A stretch of DNA of 31,629 nucleotides from Streptococcus oricebi (GCF_017883985.1 NZ_PRDG01000001.1:527030-558658), one strand, 5' to 3'. Positions 16,046-25,461 are shown, counted from the stretch's first letter. Numbers and translations: made by a program. The notes: a model not told the origin generated them from the letters alone.

Positions 16046-18232
16046 CTATAATTCAACCTTGGCCACTACTGTCCCAGCTGCTTGCTGACCAGTTTTTTCA
16101 AGCTGAACAGTCTTCAAATCAACTGTATTGGTAAAGACGACCAGGGTTGTGGTTTCTCGTTTGGCTGCCTTAATGGCTGCTAGATCAGCCTTAACCAAGA
16201 CTTGGCCTGCCTTCACTTGGTCTCCTTCTTCTACTTGAACTTCAAAGGGAGCTCCTTCTAAACTAACAGTTTCAAGCCCAATATGCAGGAGCACTTCCAA
16301 GCCTGACTCTGTTACCAGACCTAGTGCATGCTTGCTTGGAAAGACGCTACTTATCCGGCCAGAGACAGGGGCATAGATTTCACCCTGACTAGGCTCAACC
16401 GCAAAACCGTCCCCCATCATTTTTTGAGAAAAGACCGGATCTTTGACCTCTTCCAAAGGAAGAACCTCTCCCTGGGCTACTGTTTGGATTTCTTCTGTGA
16501 TTCCTTTGAATACTTTGGCTTTTGCCCCAGCTACTTCTGAATTTTTCTCTGAAAAATCAGCAGCCGGAATCACTGCGCCAGAGTCCAATAAATCCTGAAT
16601 ATCTGACTTCAAAATATCAGCCTTGGGACCGTAAATTGCTTGGACACCAGAGCCCTTGACAATCAAGCCCATCGCTCCTGCCTGTTTCCATTTTTCTTCT
16701 GACCCAACATTTTGGGCATCCTTGACAGTTACCCGGAGACGGGTCATACAAGCATCTACATCAGTGATATTCTCACGGCCACCTAGTAGGTTGATAATTT
16801 GTACAACTTGAGAATCACCTGTTAGTTCAGTTGATGCTGACCCAGCACCTTCTTCACTAGCTTCTCCTTCATAATTACCCAAACGACCTGGAGTCGCATA
16901 GGCAAATTTCTTAATCATAAAGTTGGCAATAAAGTACATGACTACTCCAAAGAGCAGACTGACCCAGATAAAGTTGACAATATCCATAGCCAGACCAGCC
17001 TTGAGGGCTAGAGGAGTACGAGTTAAAAATTCAATGGAGCCAAAGGAGTGAACACGGAGGTTAACCAAATCAGCCATTCCAAAGGCTAGACCTTGAACAA
17101 GGGCATAGACAATATAGAGAGGCATGGCAATAAACATAAACATGTATTCAACCGGCTCAGTTACCCCTGTCAAGAAAACAGCCAGGGCCGTAGCTGTCAG
17201 CATTCCCTTATATTTCTTTTTCTTATCAGGATCCACATTGCGGTAAATAGCCACCACAATCCCCATTAGAATCCCAAAGGAACCAATCATTTGTCCAACC
17301 TTGAAGCGGGCCGGAGTCACTGATGTCAACAAGTCTTGGTATTGACTGGCATTGGAGCCCTTGAGATTAGCCAAGTCAGTAACCCAGGCCAACCAAAGAG
17401 GGTCCTGACCAAAGACCTGCTGACCAGCTTGAGCACCTGACATAATGGTGTAGGTGCCCCCAACAGTCGTGTAGTTCATCGGAATGGTCAGCATGTGGTG
17501 GAGACCAAATGGTAGCAACAAGCGCTCCAGGGTACCATAGATAAAAGGTGCAAAGAAAGGAGCTGTATCCTGAGAATTTGCAATCCAGTAACCAAAAGCG
17601 TTAATTCCTGATTGAATCAAAGGCCAAACCAGAGATAGGACTAGGGCCACAAGGGTTGAACGGAAGATAACGACGAAGGGCACAAAACGCTTGCCATTAA
17701 AGAAAGACAGGGCGTCTGGAAGGCTCCGATAGTTATAGTATTTATTATAGGCAGTTGCTCCCACAAAACCAGCGATAATCCCTACAAAAACCCCCATATT
17801 TAAGGCAGGTGCTTCCAGAACACTAACAAAGTAGTTGGCAACGTTGATTTTGGCCCCTAAAAGAGTCCGAACAGTCGCATCTGGATTGGCCAGCATTTCA
17901 CTGGTCACACCAAAGATATTTCCGGTAATCCGGTTGATTAGAATGAAGGATAGACCAGCAGCAAAGGCCCCGCCAGCTCTTTCCTTGGCCCAGTTACCAC
18001 CGATAGCAAGGGCAAAAAGCACATGAAGGTTGCCAATAATTCCCCAACCGATTTGCTCCATCACGCCACCAATAGTGACCAAGAGACCCATTTGGGGATT
18101 TATCATGGGAACAGCCTTACCCAGGCTGACCATGAGACCAGCAGCTGGCATTACTGCAATAACGACCATCAGACACTTACCGAACTTCTGCCAAAATTCA
18201 AAGCTCAATATATTTTTAAAGGTCTTTTTCAT
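16046..18232 (-). CDS. ptsG: Glucose-type PTS transporter EIICBA
   Basis: A membrane phosphotransferase that imports and phosphorylates glucose or a related hexose using phosphate from HPr. The 728 residues run EIIC (about 1-440, with about ten hydrophobic segments and the substrate-loop motif GVTEPVEYMF at 356-365), EIIB (about 473-550, phosphocysteine Cys495 in DVDACMTRLR), then EIIA (about 595-728, phosphohistidine His650 in LLHIGLETV and partner His635). The fused C-B-A order is intact. A promoter with a cre site sits upstream, so CcpA control is expected. The EEP hydrolase gene follows within 12 nt. Other glucose-family substrates such as glucosamine are possible. Confidence 0.93.
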   Translation of the reverse strand: MKKTFKNILSFEFWQKFGKCLMVVIAVMPAAGLMVSLGKAVPMINPQMGLLVTIGGVMEQIGWGIIGNLHVLFALAIGGNWAKERAGGAFAAGLSFILINRITGNIFGVTSEMLANPDATVRTLLGAKINVANYFVSVLEAPALNMGVFVGIIAGFVGATAYNKYYNYRSLPDALSFFNGKRFVPFVVIFRSTLVALVLSLVWPLIQSGINAFGYWIANSQDTAPFFAPFIYGTLERLLLPFGLHHMLTIPMNYTTVGGTYTIMSGAQAGQQVFGQDPLWLAWVTDLANLKGSNASQYQDLLTSVTPARFKVGQMIGSFGILMGIVVAIYRNVDPDKKKKYKGMLTATALAVFLTGVTEPVEYMFMFIAMPLYIVYALVQGLAFGMADLVNLRVHSFGSIEFLTRTPLALKAGLAMDIVNFIWVSLLFGVVMYFIANFMIKKFAYATPGRLGNYEGEASEEGAGSASTELTGDSQVVQIINLLGGRENITDVDACMTRLRVTVKDAQNVGSEEKWKQAGAMGLIVKGSGVQAIYGPKADILKSDIQDLLDSGAVIPAADFSEKNSEVAGAKAKVFKGITEEIQTVAQGEVLPLEEVKDPVFSQKMMGDGFAVEPSQGEIYAPVSGRISSVFPSKHALGLVTESGLEVLLHIGLETVSLEGAPFEVQVEEGDQVKAGQVLVKADLAAIKAAKRETTTLVVFTNTVDLKTVQLEKTGQQAAGTVVAKVEL

Positions 18233-18261
18233 CTAAGACTTCTCCTTTGATTTAAAACTAG

Positions 18262-18328
18262 GTTCTGGTAGGATGATTGGCTAGCAGACTCCACCTAATC
18301 CGCCAGACTGGACCATCCCGACCTGAAC
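18262..18328 (-). promoter_or_regulatory. Structured 5' leader of ptsG
   Basis: In the untranslated leader, GTTC-GGT-GGATG (18262-18275) can pair with CATCC-ACC-GAAC (18314-18328). That makes 12 bp broken by a mismatch and a small loop and encloses further short hairpins. No known riboswitch is recognised. The rest of 18233-18554 holds only the promoter, the cre site, a 7-bp inverted repeat (18460-18466 / 18485-18491) and the sepM terminator. Confidence 0.45.
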
Positions 18329-18349
18329 AAAAAATACAACAAACGCTTC

Positions 18350-18363
18350 TGCAAACGTTTGCA
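18350..18363. promoter_or_regulatory. CcpA cre site of ptsG
   Basis: TGCAAACGTTTGCA is a perfect palindrome and fits the cre consensus except for C at position 3. It lies just downstream of the predicted start of transcription, where CcpA bound with HPr-Ser-P would block elongation or initiation. Confidence 0.75.
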
Positions 18364-18376
18364 TAACCACGTATAT

Positions 18377-18404
18377 ATTATACCATTTATTTATTTTTTG
18401 TAAA
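18377..18404 (-). promoter_or_regulatory. Promoter of ptsG
   Basis: TTTACA (18404-18399), a 16-nt spacer and TATAAT (18382-18377) on the minus strand. The leader to the ATG is about 140 nt. Confidence 0.75.
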
Positions 18405-18498
18405 GGCTTTCTCAAGAAAAATGTCCAAAAATTTAAACGGGAGTCAAACAAGTTTTAGACCTACAAAAATAAAAGAAAAGTGAATTGTAGGCCAAGAA

Positions 18499-18528
18499 AA
18501 AGCCCAAGGCTTGAAGGCCTTGAGCTTT
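18499..18528 (-). terminator. Terminator of rsmD-coaD-sepM
   Basis: AAAGCTCAAGGC pairs with GCCTTGGGCTTT (12 bp with a wobble) on the minus strand, followed by TTCTT. Confidence 0.8.
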
Positions 18529-18554
18529 ATATAAGTCTTAGATTTATAAACTTC

Positions 18555-19607
18555 TTAACTAGTCGCTTGATTTTTCTTTAGATAATCAATGGCCTCTTGC
18601 AGCGTCTTGACTGGGACAATTTTCATCTTGGTCTTGATTTTCTTAGCTGTTTCTACAGCCACATCGTAGTTGCTCCTAGCCTTAGGATCTGCCTTTTTCT
18701 GCTCCTTGGTTACTGGATTATTTGGGACAAAGAAAATCTCAGCTCCACTTTGAGCAGCCGATACCACCTTCTTATCAATTCCGCCAATATCTCCAACCTT
18801 ACCGTCCTGGGCAATCGTTCCAGTCCCTGCAATATCTCGTCCTGCTCTCAAGTTAGGGTCTGCAATCTGGGTGTAGATGGCTAGACTAAACATCAGGCCT
18901 GCGCTAGGACCCCCAATTCCCTGGGTTGAAAATTCAATAGGAATACTGCTCTTGACCTCGGTCCGATCTACGAGGCCAATACCAATCCCATTCTTACCAT
19001 TTTCAAGTTTGATGATTTTACCAGTTGCAGACTTCTTTTGACCATCCTCTTCATAGTTGACCTTGACTTTATCCCCAATCTTGTGTGAGGCCACATAGTC
19101 AATCAACTCTGCCGAGCTCTTAAAGGTCTTATCATCAACCCCAGTCACCGTATCAGCGATGTTTAAAACTCCCTTGAAGGTCGAATCCTTGGTGACACTG
19201 AGGACATAGACCCCTAGATAGTCCATACTAATCTCCTTGCCAGCAGTGGTCAAACCCTGATACTTAGCAACATTTTGCGAGGTTTCCATATAGAATTGAT
19301 TGATACGATTAAACTCTTGATGAGTCGAACCACCGGTCATTTCCTCGGCCGAATAAATATCGGTAAAAGGGGTTAACCAGGCATAGACTAGGTGGGCAAA
19401 GGTGGCCTGCTCCACACCAACTGTCACAAACTGATAACTTCCATCAGCTTTATCTTCCTTGTCATCTACCCTAAGTACCTGGCGAATATCCTCAGCCATT
19501 CCTGGTACCTCTACATAGTAGGGCAAGCGGACCATTACGGCCGTATAGGCTAGACCGATTGTCAGAAAAATCAGAATCGGCCATTTATAGGTTTTGATTG
19601 TTTTCAT
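18555..19607 (-). CDS. sepM: SepM-family membrane-anchored PDZ/Lon-type serine protease
   Basis: In S. mutans this protease trims the competence-stimulating peptide to its active form; here the role is inferred from family and genus. The 350 residues show one N-terminal membrane helix (about 9-27), a PDZ domain (about 125-205) and a Lon-type protease domain with the Ser-Lys dyad Ser235 (GIGGPSAGLMF) and Lys280 (VGDIGGIDKK). The catalytic part lies outside the cell. Its start overlaps the coaD stop by four bases. The substrate in this strain is not known, and no pheromone gene is in the window. Confidence 0.93.
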   Translation of the reverse strand: MKTIKTYKWPILIFLTIGLAYTAVMVRLPYYVEVPGMAEDIRQVLRVDDKEDKADGSYQFVTVGVEQATFAHLVYAWLTPFTDIYSAEEMTGGSTHQEFNRINQFYMETSQNVAKYQGLTTAGKEISMDYLGVYVLSVTKDSTFKGVLNIADTVTGVDDKTFKSSAELIDYVASHKIGDKVKVNYEEDGQKKSATGKIIKLENGKNGIGIGLVDRTEVKSSIPIEFSTQGIGGPSAGLMFSLAIYTQIADPNLRAGRDIAGTGTIAQDGKVGDIGGIDKKVVSAAQSGAEIFFVPNNPVTKEQKKADPKARSNYDVAVETAKKIKTKMKIVPVKTLQEAIDYLKKNQATS

Positions 19608-20086
19608 ACTTTTCTTTCTAACTCCCTCATGACGCTCTTTGGAACATAGGCTGAAATATCTTGTTTAAAGGCCAATAATTCCTGAATCCGGGAAGAACTA
19701 ATATACTGGTAGGCAGGACGACTAATGAGAAAAATTGTCTCAATTTCTGGTGCCAATTGCCCATTAAAAAAGGTCAGATTGGCCTCATAGCCTAAATCTT
19801 CGCTATTTCGCAAACCACGAACAAAAGACTGGACCCCCAATTCTCTAGCTAGCTCGACAGCCAAACGATTCTCAGCTGTCACTAGCTCTACCCCTTCTAA
19901 ATGAGCCAGAGCTCCTTCTACCATGCGCTTGCGCTCAGCAAGAGAAAAATACCCCTGCTTTTTTCGATTGTAAAAAATACCGACATAGAGCTTGTCGAAC
20001 AAATGACTAGCCCTTTCAATCGTATCTACATGCCCCAGTGTTATCGGATCAAAAGAGCCCGTAAATAGACCAATCTTATCTGACAT
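19604..20086 (-). CDS. coaD: Phosphopantetheine adenylyltransferase
   Basis: The enzyme makes dephospho-CoA from 4'-phosphopantetheine and ATP, the penultimate step of coenzyme A synthesis. The 160 residues have the family length, the nucleotidyltransferase signature [13 protein letters not shown] at the N terminus, the [13 protein letters not shown] segment and the late ISSSRIQEL motif. The start lies 11 bases inside rsmD and the stop overlaps sepM, giving a tightly coupled three-gene unit. Confidence 0.97.
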   Translation of the reverse strand: MSDKIGLFTGSFDPITLGHVDTIERASHLFDKLYVGIFYNRKKQGYFSLAERKRMVEGALAHLEGVELVTAENRLAVELARELGVQSFVRGLRNSEDLGYEANLTFFNGQLAPEIETIFLISRPAYQYISSSRIQELLAFKQDISAYVPKSVMRELERKV

Positions 20087-20615
20087 AAACCGTCACCTTT
20101 GAAATTCCATAATTTTTTTGCTTCCAGATAGAAAGCCCTGCTATTTCCTGGGGTAGCTCGACCGACTTATCCGTCTCACAAACCACCAGCACTTCCTGAC
20201 TCAAAAGCTGACGCTGGGCCAGGTTCTCAATATCAGAAACGATTTGCTCCTTGGCATAGGGCGGATCCAGCAGAACCAAGTCAAAAACCTGATCCAAACG
20301 AGCCAGAGCCCGAGTCGCCTCCATCTTCCAGAGAGAAAACTTATCCTCCTCCTTGGTCATTCTGATATTTTCCTGAATGACCGTCTGGGCTCGTCGATCT
20401 TTTTCAACCAAAAGAGCAGAAGTCATCCCCCGCGAGACAGCCTCAATGGCCAAGCCACCACTACCTGCATAGAGGTCCAGGACCCTACCACCGTCAAAAT
20501 AAGGACCAATCATATTAAAAATAGCCCCCTTGACCTTGTCAGTGGTCGGCCGCGTCGTCTGGCCAGCCAAGGACTTGAGTGGCCGTCCCCCATAATTACC
20601 TGCAACAACTCTCAT
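20076..20615 (-). CDS. rsmD: 16S rRNA (guanine966-N2)-methyltransferase
   Basis: An AdoMet-dependent enzyme that methylates G966 of 16S rRNA. From the ATG at 20615 it has 179 residues and begins [16 protein letters not shown], the conserved family start. Motif I is [15 protein letters not shown] and the catalytic motif is LVLLDPPY. An open frame extends to 20690, but that extension covers a terminator and the promoter. There is no Shine-Dalgarno sequence: TGCTATAAT ends only seven bases before the ATG, so the mRNA may start at the start codon. coaD overlaps its 3' end. Confidence 0.94.
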   Translation of the reverse strand: MRVVAGNYGGRPLKSLAGQTTRPTTDKVKGAIFNMIGPYFDGGRVLDLYAGSGGLAIEAVSRGMTSALLVEKDRRAQTVIQENIRMTKEEDKFSLWKMEATRALARLDQVFDLVLLDPPYAKEQIVSDIENLAQRQLLSQEVLVVCETDKSVELPQEIAGLSIWKQKNYGISKVTVYVR

Positions 20616-20622
20616 AAAAAAC

Positions 20623-20631
20623 ATTATAGCA
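20623..20631 (-). promoter_or_regulatory. Extended -10 promoter of rsmD, apparently leaderless
   Basis: TGCTATAAT on the minus strand with no usable -35. The expected first transcribed base coincides with the A of the ATG at 20615. Confidence 0.6.
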
Positions 20632-20657
20632 AAAAAAGCGCAAAATATCGCGCTTTT
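20632..20657 (-). terminator. Terminator downstream of the VOC gene
   Basis: AAAAGCGC pairs with GCGCTTTT, loop GATATTTT, with a T-run on the minus strand. It abuts the rsmD extended -10. Confidence 0.7.
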
Positions 20658-20723
20658 AAAATTATTTATTGGACTAGAGAAAAAAATCACAACTTCTTTA
20701 CACTTGACCTTAAACGAGAGGAG

Positions 20724-21341
20724 CTAGTCAATAGAAATTTCAAATGTTCCCGCCCTCTGATTATCTTTGATAATTTCTAAACTATCATCATCAATCAATT
20801 TTCTTAAAATATCATAGTATTTAGCAGAAATATAATATTTAATATGTCCTATTTTTCTCTTCCCATTTGGATGGACAAAATCCTTAGGCTTGGGGTCCAC
20901 ATCAAAATAGGACATCAGAAAGGGGAAGTCCAGTCCTTGTGTAAAGAAGCACTTGTAATTCAGAGTTCGTCCGTGCGTATCTTCTCGTTTGCCCTTTTTT
21001 AGATAGAAACCGTCTATCTTGTTTTCCTTGAGATAGGCTATTTCTTTCTCTAAATCACCGCAATCCTTTTCAATGCAAAAAGCACACCAACCTTCTGGAC
21101 AATTTTCCCAATAAAGAAATTTTTCCAGATTTTTCGGTTTAAAGAACTTAGCAATCAGTTGAATGATTTTAGGCATGCCCGTAGTCTGCAACAATTCTAT
21201 ATAGGCACCCTCACTAAAATAAATCAGGGCGTTAATCGGATTTTCCGTCCGGCCGTACTCTACGACAAAACCCTTATCCCGCCATTCCTTTACGGCCTGG
21301 TCTAAATCATCTACCTTATAAATGACATGTCCACTTCTCAT
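20724..21341 (-). CDS. VOC / glyoxalase-like domain protein
   Basis: A 205-residue protein of the vicinal-oxygen-chelate superfamily, closest to the glyoxalase-like domain group. The N terminus MRSGHVIYKVDDLDQAVKEW with an early His is typical, as is the strand INALIYFSEGAYIELLQ with a Glu ligand. A second module begins near KRKIGHIKYYISAKY. The substrate and the metal are unknown. AAGGAGGT precedes the ATG. It is a single gene between two terminators. Base composition is slightly more AT-rich than neighbouring housekeeping genes. Confidence 0.8.
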   Translation of the reverse strand: MRSGHVIYKVDDLDQAVKEWRDKGFVVEYGRTENPINALIYFSEGAYIELLQTTGMPKIIQLIAKFFKPKNLEKFLYWENCPEGWCAFCIEKDCGDLEKEIAYLKENKIDGFYLKKGKREDTHGRTLNYKCFFTQGLDFPFLMSYFDVDPKPKDFVHPNGKRKIGHIKYYISAKYYDILRKLIDDDSLEIIKDNQRAGTFEISID

Positions 21342-21432
21342 GAGAACCTCCTTTAGAGAGCATAACCTGCTCTTCTAGGCTAAATTTTTACTATGCTCAA
21401 CTCCTATTTCCTTTGCCATAACTTTGACTACC

Positions 21433-21441
21433 ATTATATCA
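21433..21441 (-). promoter_or_regulatory. Extended -10 promoter of the VOC gene
   Basis: TGATATAAT on the minus strand, immediately after the valS terminator hairpin. The leader of about 85 nt shows no known motif. Confidence 0.55.
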
Positions 21442-21445
21442 CAAA

Positions 21446-21469
21446 ACCCAGGCAAGTTTTTGCCTGGGT
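21446..21469 (-). terminator. Terminator of valS
   Basis: ACCCAGGCAA pairs with TTGCCTGGGT, loop AAAC, followed by TTTGT on the minus strand. Confidence 0.85.
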
Positions 21470-21480
21470 AAAGAGTTATC

Positions 21481-24132
21481 CTATTTCAACCTTTCCATTT
21501 CTGCGATACGAGCCTGGGTGGCATCGTATTTGGCTTGGTAATCAGCTTGTTTTTGGCGTTCTTTTTCGACCACTTCTGGCTTGGCATTGGCGACGAATTT
21601 CTCGTTAGCAAGTTTTCGTCCGACCATATCCAGCTCTTTTTGCCACTTGGCTAGTTCCTTATTAAGGCGGGCTAATTCTTCCTCCACATTGAGCAAGTCA
21701 GCCAGCGGTAGGAAGATTTCAGCACCAGTGATAACCGCCGACATGGCAAGGTCTGGCGTTGCTAGCTTGCTGTCAATCTCCAGGTGCTCTGGGTTAGTAA
21801 AGCGCTTGATGTAGTTGACATTTTCTTTGAAAAAGGCCTCTAAATCACTATCGCTGGGCTTAACCAAGAGAGTAATCGGCTTACTTGGAGCGACATTGAC
21901 TTCGCTGCGCGCATTACGCACTGAGCGAATCAAATCCTTGAGTGCTTCAACTCCAGCTGCTGCCTCTTTATTTTCAAAATCAGAACGCACCAGTGGATAG
22001 TCTGCTGTAACGAGGCTGTCAGCAGAGATTTGCTGGAAGATTTCCTCGGTTACAAAAGGCATGATTGGGTGAAGTAGGCGCAAAATTTGGTCTAAGGTAT
22101 AGAGCAATACAGAGCGGGTCACAAGCTTTTCAGCTTCGTTATCGCTATAAAGCACTTCCTTGGTCAGCTCGACATACCAGTCGGCAAACTCGTCCCAGAT
22201 AAAGTTGTAGAGGATATGCCCCGCCACACCGAACTCAAATTTATCAAAGTTTTCCGTAACCTTGGCAATGGTTTCGTTGAGATTATGTAAAATCCAGCGG
22301 TCAGTGACATTCCCGGCTTGATTAGCCGCAACTGCATCTACCTTATCACGCGCTTGACCAAGTGTCAAGCCTTCATTATTCATGAGAATATAGCGGGAAA
22401 TATTCCAAATCTTGTTGATAAAGTTCCAGGAGGCATCCATTTTTTCATAGCTAAAGCGTACATCTTGCCCCGGAGCAGAACCATTTGACAAGAACCAACG
22501 CAGAGCGTCCGCCCCATACTGGTCGATGACATCCATCGGGTCAATCCCGTTGCCCAGAGACTTAGACATCTTACGTCCTTCTTCGTCCCGAATCAGTCCA
22601 TGAATAAGGACATTTTCAAAAGGAGCACGACCTGTAAATTCCAGCGATTGGAAAATCATGCGCGACACCCAGAAAAAGATGATGTCGTAGCCCGTGACCA
22701 GGGTAGAGGTTGGGAAATAGCGCTTGAAGTCTGCCGCTTCTTCATCTGGCCAACCCATGGTTGAGAAGGGCCACAAGGCCGAGCTAAACCAGGTATCCAG
22801 CACATCTGGATCTTGCACCCAATCCTCGCCCGCTGGTGCTTCCTCGCCTACATAGATTTCACCTGCGCTATTGTACCAGGCAGGAATTTGATGGCCCCAC
22901 CAAAGTTGGCGCGAAATCACCCAGTCATGGACATTTTCCATCCATTGGAGGAAGGTATCATTGAAACGTGTCGGGTAAAATTCAACCTTGTCCTCGGTAT
23001 CTTGGTTCTTAATCGCATTCTTAGCTAGTTCATCCATTTTGACAAACCACTGAGTAGATAAGCGAGGCTCAACCGGCACACCTGTCCGTTCAGAGTGTCC
23101 TACGCTGTGGACACGTTTTTCGATTTTAACCAGGCTACCTAGCTCTTCTAGCTTCTTGACAACTGCCTTACGAGCCTCAAAACGATCCATACCAGCAAAT
23201 TCAGCCGCCAAATCGTTCATAGTTCCGTCATCGTTCATAACATTGACCTGGGGCAGATTGTGACGTTGCCCGACCAGGAAGTCATTGGGGTCATGGGCAG
23301 GAGTAATTTTCACAACTCCCGTTCCAAATTCAGGGTCGGCATGCTCATCTGCCACGATTGGAATGGCTTTATTGATAATTGGTAGAATAACATTTTTACC
23401 AATCAAACCCTTGTAGCGTGGGTCTTCTGGATTGACCGCTACCGCCACATCTCCAAACATAGTTTCTGGACGAGTAGTCGCCACTTCAAGGCTGCGTGAG
23501 CCGTCCTCCAGCGGGTAGTTCATGTGGTAGAAAGCCCCCTCGACATCCTTATGGATGACCTCAATATCAGACAGGGCTGTCCTTGCTGCTGGATCCCAGT
23601 TGATGATAAATTCTCCGCGGTAAATCCAGCCTTTCTTGTAAAGGTCAACAAAGACCTTGCGCACCGCTTTTGACAAGCCCGCATCCAGTGTGAAACGCTC
23701 GCGCCCATAATCGACAGAGAGACCCATTTTGCCCCACTGCTCCTTAATGGTCGCCGCATACTCATCCTTCCATTCCCAGACCTTGTCCAAGAATTTTTCC
23801 CGGCCCAAATCATAGCGAGAGATACCCTCTCCGCGCAAACGCTCCTCAACCTTGGCCTGGGTGGCAATTCCCGCGTGGTCCATACCAGGTAGCCAAAGGG
23901 TATCAAAGCCCTGCATGCGCTTTTGGCGGATAATAATATCCTGCAAAGTCGTATCCCAAGCGTGCCCCAAGTGGAGTTTCCCCGTCACATTTGGTGGTGG
24001 AATCACGATAGAATAAGGTTTAGCCTTTGCATCCCCAGATGGCTTAAAGACATCCGCCTCCAGCCACTTAGCATAGCGCCCAGCCTCAACCTCAGCTGGA
24101 TTGTATTTCGATGAAAGTTCTTTGTTGGTCAT
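21481..24132 (-). CDS. valS: Valyl-tRNA synthetase
   Basis: A class I synthetase that charges tRNA-Val and edits misactivated threonine. The 883 residues have the family length. HLGH is at 54-57 (the HIGH motif), the CP1 editing domain lies between with [10 protein letters not shown] and [14 protein letters not shown] is at 521-525, and the last 65 residues form the C-terminal coiled coil. AGGAG is placed before the ATG. The preceding gene stops only 12 nt upstream, so valS is the second gene after the T-box leader rather than the first. Confidence 0.98.
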   Translation of the reverse strand: MTNKELSSKYNPAEVEAGRYAKWLEADVFKPSGDAKAKPYSIVIPPPNVTGKLHLGHAWDTTLQDIIIRQKRMQGFDTLWLPGMDHAGIATQAKVEERLRGEGISRYDLGREKFLDKVWEWKDEYAATIKEQWGKMGLSVDYGRERFTLDAGLSKAVRKVFVDLYKKGWIYRGEFIINWDPAARTALSDIEVIHKDVEGAFYHMNYPLEDGSRSLEVATTRPETMFGDVAVAVNPEDPRYKGLIGKNVILPIINKAIPIVADEHADPEFGTGVVKITPAHDPNDFLVGQRHNLPQVNVMNDDGTMNDLAAEFAGMDRFEARKAVVKKLEELGSLVKIEKRVHSVGHSERTGVPVEPRLSTQWFVKMDELAKNAIKNQDTEDKVEFYPTRFNDTFLQWMENVHDWVISRQLWWGHQIPAWYNSAGEIYVGEEAPAGEDWVQDPDVLDTWFSSALWPFSTMGWPDEEAADFKRYFPTSTLVTGYDIIFFWVSRMIFQSLEFTGRAPFENVLIHGLIRDEEGRKMSKSLGNGIDPMDVIDQYGADALRWFLSNGSAPGQDVRFSYEKMDASWNFINKIWNISRYILMNNEGLTLGQARDKVDAVAANQAGNVTDRWILHNLNETIAKVTENFDKFEFGVAGHILYNFIWDEFADWYVELTKEVLYSDNEAEKLVTRSVLLYTLDQILRLLHPIMPFVTEEIFQQISADSLVTADYPLVRSDFENKEAAAGVEALKDLIRSVRNARSEVNVAPSKPITLLVKPSDSDLEAFFKENVNYIKRFTNPEHLEIDSKLATPDLAMSAVITGAEIFLPLADLLNVEEELARLNKELAKWQKELDMVGRKLANEKFVANAKPEVVEKERQKQADYQAKYDATQARIAEMERLK

Positions 24133-24144
24133 GTGTGTTCTCCT

Positions 24145-25062
24145 TTATTTTAAATATGGAAATAGAATTGATTTTATTTCTCCTAGTTTTAAAAAATCCC
24201 CTATAAAAATAATTACCTTCCTCGATCTACTAAGATTTTTTTCCGTAGAAAATTTATAATATAATAAACAAAATATTGATATAAATGTTCCTATCACAAA
24301 CATATATACAAATGTCTGTATTCTTAGTGATCCCTTATAAAAAGCTGACATTTTTTCATTTTCAAAGAATGAAGAAAAAATAAATGCTATATATAGTAAA
24401 AATGTAGATAAATATGCAACTAATCTATTACGCTTCCAAGTATAACTAAACTTTCTAGGTACTTTTACAATTTTTCTTCCCTTATGTATCAATTCCAAGA
24501 ATTCTTTAGAATTGATAAAATTCCAAAGTACCATAAAAGCAGTAATTGCTGCCCACCAATTTATATTAAAACCACCAATGAGAATAATGAGCGGAATTAG
24601 CAGTAAAAAAAGTAATATTAAATCAGAAAATTTCCATCCACTAAGAATAAGAAGCACTTCAATATATAGCATTATAACTATAATAAGCTTTACAAGCTCT
24701 TTAACCAAATGGCCATCTTTGGGTGACATTGGAAGATAACGTAAAACTATTCCTGAAATGATTGCTAAATAGAAAAAATATAAAATGGCTCTAATCAAAG
24801 AAACTACTTTTTTATATTCTTTGCTACCAATAATTTTATCCACTTTCCTTGGCTTTTTAGTAAATAAATAACTTAGTGCACAAATAAATAATATTATAAA
24901 AATAAATATAGTACATAAATTATTACTTTTTACAGAAATGACTTTAAAACTAGATAATATAAGAAATAATCCTAGAATAATTGCTTCTATAAATCCTATA
25001 TCTTTGAAAAAACGAACAAAATAATCCCAAATTACTTTAAGCAATTTCGTTTTGCTACCCAC
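24145..25062 (-). CDS. AT-rich eight-helix membrane protein of unknown function
   Basis: A protein of about 305 residues that I do not recognise. It shows eight probable membrane helices, including FIEAIILGLFLILSS, NLCTIFIFIILFICAL, SLIRAILYFFYLAII, KLIIVIMLYIEVLLIL, DLILLFLLLIPLIILI, WAAITAFMVLW and two near the C terminus. Lys-rich loops and a Lys/Arg-rich N terminus suggest the N terminus is inside. The start is the GTG at 25062: AGGAGG lies six bases before it, while the frame's first TTG at 25080 would lie upstream of that site. The gene is far richer in A and T than its neighbours, which suggests transfer. It sits between the T-box terminator and valS, so uncharged tRNA-Val should control it. 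Transport is possible but unproven. Confidence 0.8.
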   Translation of the reverse strand: MGSKTKLLKVIWDYFVRFFKDIGFIEAIILGLFLILSSFKVISVKSNNLCTIFIFIILFICALSYLFTKKPRKVDKIIGSKEYKKVVSLIRAILYFFYLAIISGIVLRYLPMSPKDGHLVKELVKLIIVIMLYIEVLLILSGWKFSDLILLFLLLIPLIILIGGFNINWWAAITAFMVLWNFINSKEFLELIHKGRKIVKVPRKFSYTWKRNRLVAYLSTFLLYIAFIFSSFFENEKMSAFYKGSLRIQTFVYMFVIGTFISIFCLLYYKFSTEKNLSRSRKVIIFIGDFLKLGEIKSILFPYLK

Positions 25063-25080
25063 TCTTTTCCTCCTCTCCAA

Positions 25081-25426
25081 CCAAAAAATCCCCGCCTCTT
25101 TCGAGACAGGGACGAATATTTTATCAAGAGACCTACTGATGCCAAGATGAGTTTTTTCATCTTGATCCAGCTAGTTCTTGGAAATCCGCGGTACCACCCA
25201 TATTCGGATACTTGTGTATCCGCAACTTTAAATCTTATCAAATCTGTCTAGAAACCTGCTTGGTTTGGAGTCAAGGCCAGCCAGCTCTCCTAAAGCTAGC
25301 AACAAGGACTTAAGAGATACCAAACCCCAGTATGGTCTAGAAATTTAGCAACCAGTTTTGACACATTTATGGACTTCTCAGCACCGCCATTTTCTGTAAA
25401 ATGCTCTTCTCAAAACACCTCTAAAC
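25081..25426 (-). promoter_or_regulatory. T-box riboswitch leader of the valS unit
   Basis: The T-box core GGGTGGTACCGCGG is at 25199-25186. The terminator TCCCTGTCTC / GAGGCGGGGA with a GAAA loop and six Ts is at 25112-25083. An extra 8-bp hairpin (CAAGATGA / TCATCTTG, 25164-25143) lies between them, so core and terminator are about 73 nt apart. Stem I is less standard than in aspS: GTTTT pairs with AAAAC, ATGG with CCAT, and the loop on the 3' side contains GTG and GTC, both Val codons (25364-25360). Control by tRNA-Val is inferred from these codons and from valS downstream. Confidence 0.85.
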
Positions 25427-25432
25427 ATTCCT

Positions 25433-25461
25433 ATTCTATCAAAGATAGAGCAAAAAATCAA
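25433..25461 (-). promoter_or_regulatory. Promoter of the valS T-box unit
   Basis: TTGATT (25461-25456), a 17-nt spacer and TAGAAT (25438-25433). The -35 overlaps the stop codon of the lipoprotein gene. Confidence 0.65.
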
